Positions 12,367-14,258 of a DNA stretch of 14,258 nucleotides are shown here, piece after piece. Position 1 is the first letter of the stretch. Each line of letters begins with the position of its first letter. The position numbers were made by a program, and so were the translations under genes. Below the pieces are notes generated by a model, which worked only from the letters and a program-made list of their open reading frames with translations, was not told where the DNA came from and did not search any database. Source of the stretch: Christensenella sp. UBA4379 (lineage in GTDB: Bacteria > Bacillota > Clostridia > Christensenellales > Aristaeellaceae); assembly GCA_002391225.1 (NCBI GenBank), contig DGRV01000074.1:53145-67402 (forward strand). Reading direction: 5' to 3'.

Positions 12367-13902
12367 CTACAGGTTTTGCGGCGCGGGGCCGTTGTACTGG
12401 AGGCAGAGCATCGTCAGGTCGTCGAACTGCTCGGCCTCTTTGACGAAGCCGTCCACCGCTTTCCGGACGTTCCAAAGGAGGCGCTCCGGGTCTGCCCCGG
12501 GGTCCTGGTTCAGGGCGTCGATCATGCGGTCGGTGCCGAAGAGCTTTTTCTCCGCGTTCGTCGCCTCCGGCACCCCGTCGGTATAGACGAAAAGCTTATC
12601 GCCCGGGTTCAGCTGGAGCTCGTATTCCTGATACTTGACCCCGTCCATCCCGCCGATCACCAGGCCGTGCCTGTCCTTGAACAGGGAAAACGGCCCGTCC
12701 GCCCGCTTGAGGGCCGGGTATTCGTGGCCAGCGTTGGCGCAGGTCATTTTGCCGGAGGAAATCTCCAGAATGCCCAGCCAGACGGTGACGAACATCTCCG
12801 CCTGGTTGTTGGAGCAGATGGCCTCGTTGGTCTTCATGAGGGCTTCCCCGGCGGATTTGCCGAGCATGGCGCAGCTCTCCAAAATGACTTTTGAGACCAT
12901 CATGAAGAGGGCCGCCGGGACGCCCTTCCCGCTGACGTCCGCGATGACCAGGCCCAGGTGGTCCTGGTCGATCAGGAAGAAGTCGTAAAAATCCCCGCCC
13001 ACTTCCCGGGCCGGGTCCATCTCGGCGTAGAGGCCGAACTCCTTCCGCTCCGGGAAGGGAGGGAACTGGTGGGGCAGCATGGCGGCCTGGATCCGGGTAG
13101 CGGTGTGCAGGTCCGTCTGGGTGGCGGCCAGCTTTTTGCTGCGCTCGTTGAACAGCACGCAGTACATCATCAGCAGGGAGATCAGCACCGAGCCGTACTG
13201 GGTCGAATAGCCGAAGGACCCCTCCGTCAGCGCGTAGTGCAGCACGGGGATGACGATAAAGGAAAGGGCCACGATCTTGGCCCGTCTGGCGGCGTTCGAC
13301 CGCAGCACCAGGACGGCGGTGGGCACGGTAATCAGGACCATGTACAGGTCCAACAGCCTGAACAGGGGCTCCTGATGGAAGACCCCCTCCATATCCACCC
13401 CGAAACAGACGGGGGTAAAGAGGTTGACCAGGACCAGCAGGGCCGCCGGGATCAGAAGGATTTTGGCGGCCTTCTCCGTCCAGCGGACGAGCCTGCCCGA
13501 CAGGGACATGCTCGTGCACACATACCGGAAGAAAAAGTACGTCAGCCCCAGGTCCATCAGCTCCGTCAGCACGCTCAGCGTCAGGTTGACGGAGCGGTAC
13601 AGCGGCAGGCCACGCAGATACCAGAACCATTCGTTGTTGAAAAAGGACAGGCTGGTCAGGACGATCAGGGAGATAAAGTGGAGGGTCGCGTCCTCCACCT
13701 GCCTCATGCAGCCGAAGAAAAGCACCGCGCAGCTGAGGGACCCCAGCACGTCCACCCCCGCGTTATACAGGCTGTGGGGGGCGATGCGGGGGTTGTCAAA
13801 GAAAAACATGGCCAGCGCAAAACAGGCGACCGCGACGGCGATGATGACGCACAGCCCGATCGTCAGCGATGTTCTGACGTTTTTTGCTCTCTGTCGATCC
13901 AC
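12367..13902 (-). CDS. Membrane PP2C (SpoIIE/RsbU-type) serine phosphatase
   Basis: 511 residues from a GTG at 13902 with AGGAAG nine bases upstream; the TTG at 13941 lies about 12 nt from the predicted transcription start and has no RBS. The N-terminal half (about 12-252) has eight hydrophobic segments, probably a sensory or anchoring membrane domain. A short helical linker with LHTATRIQAAMLPHQFP (265-281) leads to the catalytic domain, about 285-503. Metal-binding motifs are complete: GGDFYD (302-307), ADVSGKG (321-327), YTDGVPEA (440-447) and DDLTM (494-498), so it should be active. Such phosphatases typically dephosphorylate STAS-domain anti-sigma antagonists, but no STAS or HPK gene is visible here. 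It heads a run with the FGGY kinase and egsA. The membrane domain is not one I can name. Confidence 0.92.
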   Translation of the reverse strand: MDRQRAKNVRTSLTIGLCVIIAVAVACFALAMFFFDNPRIAPHSLYNAGVDVLGSLSCAVLFFGCMRQVEDATLHFISLIVLTSLSFFNNEWFWYLRGLPLYRSVNLTLSVLTELMDLGLTYFFFRYVCTSMSLSGRLVRWTEKAAKILLIPAALLVLVNLFTPVCFGVDMEGVFHQEPLFRLLDLYMVLITVPTAVLVLRSNAARRAKIVALSFIVIPVLHYALTEGSFGYSTQYGSVLISLLMMYCVLFNERSKKLAATQTDLHTATRIQAAMLPHQFPPFPERKEFGLYAEMDPAREVGGDFYDFFLIDQDHLGLVIADVSGKGVPAALFMMVSKVILESCAMLGKSAGEALMKTNEAICSNNQAEMFVTVWLGILEISSGKMTCANAGHEYPALKRADGPFSLFKDRHGLVIGGMDGVKYQEYELQLNPGDKLFVYTDGVPEATNAEKKLFGTDRMIDALNQDPGADPERLLWNVRKAVDGFVKEAEQFDDLTMLCLQYNGPAPQNL

Positions 13903-13959
13903 CCGGCAAAACTTCCTTCCGCTGCCTGGTCTTTGTTTCAACGGTTCAATTTCTTATTT

Positions 13960-13988
13960 AGTATAGCAGAAACCGCGGGGAAAAACAA
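13960..13988 (-). promoter_or_regulatory. Extended -10 promoter of the phosphatase-kinase-egsA run
   Basis: On the minus strand: TTGTTT (13988-13983), 17-bp spacer, TATACT (13965-13960) preceded by TGC. The predicted start is near 13953, giving a leader of about 50 nt to the GTG at 13902. Confidence 0.75.
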
Positions 13989-14072
13989 TGTTATGAAATC
14001 CAATTCTCAGGGCAAACGCACGAGTGAAAAAAAGACCACATGATGAAGTGCTGTTGGGTAACAAAGGGGTTA

Positions 14073-14095
14073 TGAAGGGGGCTGTGCCCCCTTCA
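14073..14095. repeat. Perfect hairpin TGAAGGGGGC-TGT-GCCCCCTTCA
   Basis: A 10-bp perfect stem with a 3-nt loop, no U tract. It is the first of a series of hairpins reaching the window edge; no convincing gene lies between 13942 and 14258. Confidence 0.8.
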
Positions 14096-14107
14096 GGGAA
14101 ATCCGCA

Positions 14108-14126
14108 GGACCGGCTTCGCCGGTTC
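14108..14126. repeat. Short hairpin GGACCGGC-TTC-GCCGGTTC
   Basis: An 8-bp stem (one G-T pair) with a TTC loop, 12 bp after the previous hairpin. Confidence 0.75.
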
Positions 14127-14181
14127 GAGGAGAATTTTTGCGGAGGTTAGCTTGCCATCCGGGAGCAAAAATTCATTCCTC
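14127..14181. repeat. Long inverted repeat with GAATTTTTGC arms
   Basis: GAATTTTTGC (14132-14141) pairs perfectly with GCAAAAATTC (14165-14174), and the flanking GAGGA/TCCTC extends the stem after a two-base bulge. The loop is 23 nt. Confidence 0.8.
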
Positions 14182-14182
14182 T

Positions 14183-14227
14183 CAGATTTGCCGCCCGGGA
14201 AGGCCGCAGGCCTGACAGGCAAATCTG
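14183..14227. repeat. Inverted repeat with CAGATTTGCC arms and inner hairpin
   Basis: CAGATTTGCC (14183-14192) pairs perfectly with GGCAAATCTG (14218-14227). Inside lies AGGCC-GCA-GGCCT. It directly follows the preceding inverted repeat with one base between. Confidence 0.8.
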
Positions 14228-14258
14228 CCAAGAGGGTGGCATTGGCGGGGGAAGAATT

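Noticed and set aside
12958..14043. 361-codon plus-strand open frame opposite the phosphatase gene
   Set aside because: Antisense shadow; composition dominated by Gln, His and Gly, no motif and no RBS.
14024..14215. 63-codon plus-strand ORF in the hairpin region
   Set aside because: Its sequence consists of the inverted repeats themselves, and no good RBS precedes the ATG.

Overview
The window is GC-rich DNA whose gene families point to a spore-forming-lineage Firmicute (Clostridia), probably a gut-associated high-GC member. The pointers are a DUF975 membrane protein, a MscL channel with a C-terminal zinc ribbon, an AraM-type glycerol-1-phosphate dehydrogenase, a SpoIIE/RsbU-type phosphatase, strong GGAGG ribosome binding sites and several TTG/GTG starts. 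This placement is inferred from families and signals; no 16S or other marker gene is present.

Left part (1-2206, plus strand): the 3' end of an unrecognised gene, then a near-consensus extended -10 promoter driving mscL, a HAD phosphatase and a DUF975 membrane protein, closely spaced and probably one operon.

2207-2956: a repeat-rich region (heptanucleotide TAATGCN arrays, 36-bp tandem units, a CTGTCC/GGACAG palindrome), followed on the minus strand by what I consider the most interesting object in the window. It is a sigma-A promoter, a yybP-ykoY-type (manganese) riboswitch with a mutually exclusive terminator, and a lone 56-residue Arg-rich protein with a good RBS. The riboswitch has no transporter gene downstream; it controls only this small ORF before the repeats and a convergent gene.

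2957-4774 (plus): two exported proteins, one made of five SH3b repeats and one small secreted protein of unknown function, closed by a 14-bp bidirectional terminator. 4838-7552 (minus): a flavin reductase-like protein, a second repeat block, then a two-gene operon of a DUF218/YdcF protein and a HI0933/BaiN-type flavoprotein joined by an ATGA overlap. 7766-9349 (plus, divergent): an unknown membrane-anchored protein and a tRNA-dihydrouridine synthase.

9395-13902 (minus): three genes in one direction: a membrane PP2C/SpoIIE-type phosphatase, an FGGY sugar kinase and sn-glycerol-1-phosphate dehydrogenase. They start from an extended -10 promoter and end at a terminator shared with dus. The right edge (13942-14258) holds no convincing gene but a dense series of perfect hairpins. 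No tRNA, rRNA, CRISPR array, transposase or phage gene was seen.
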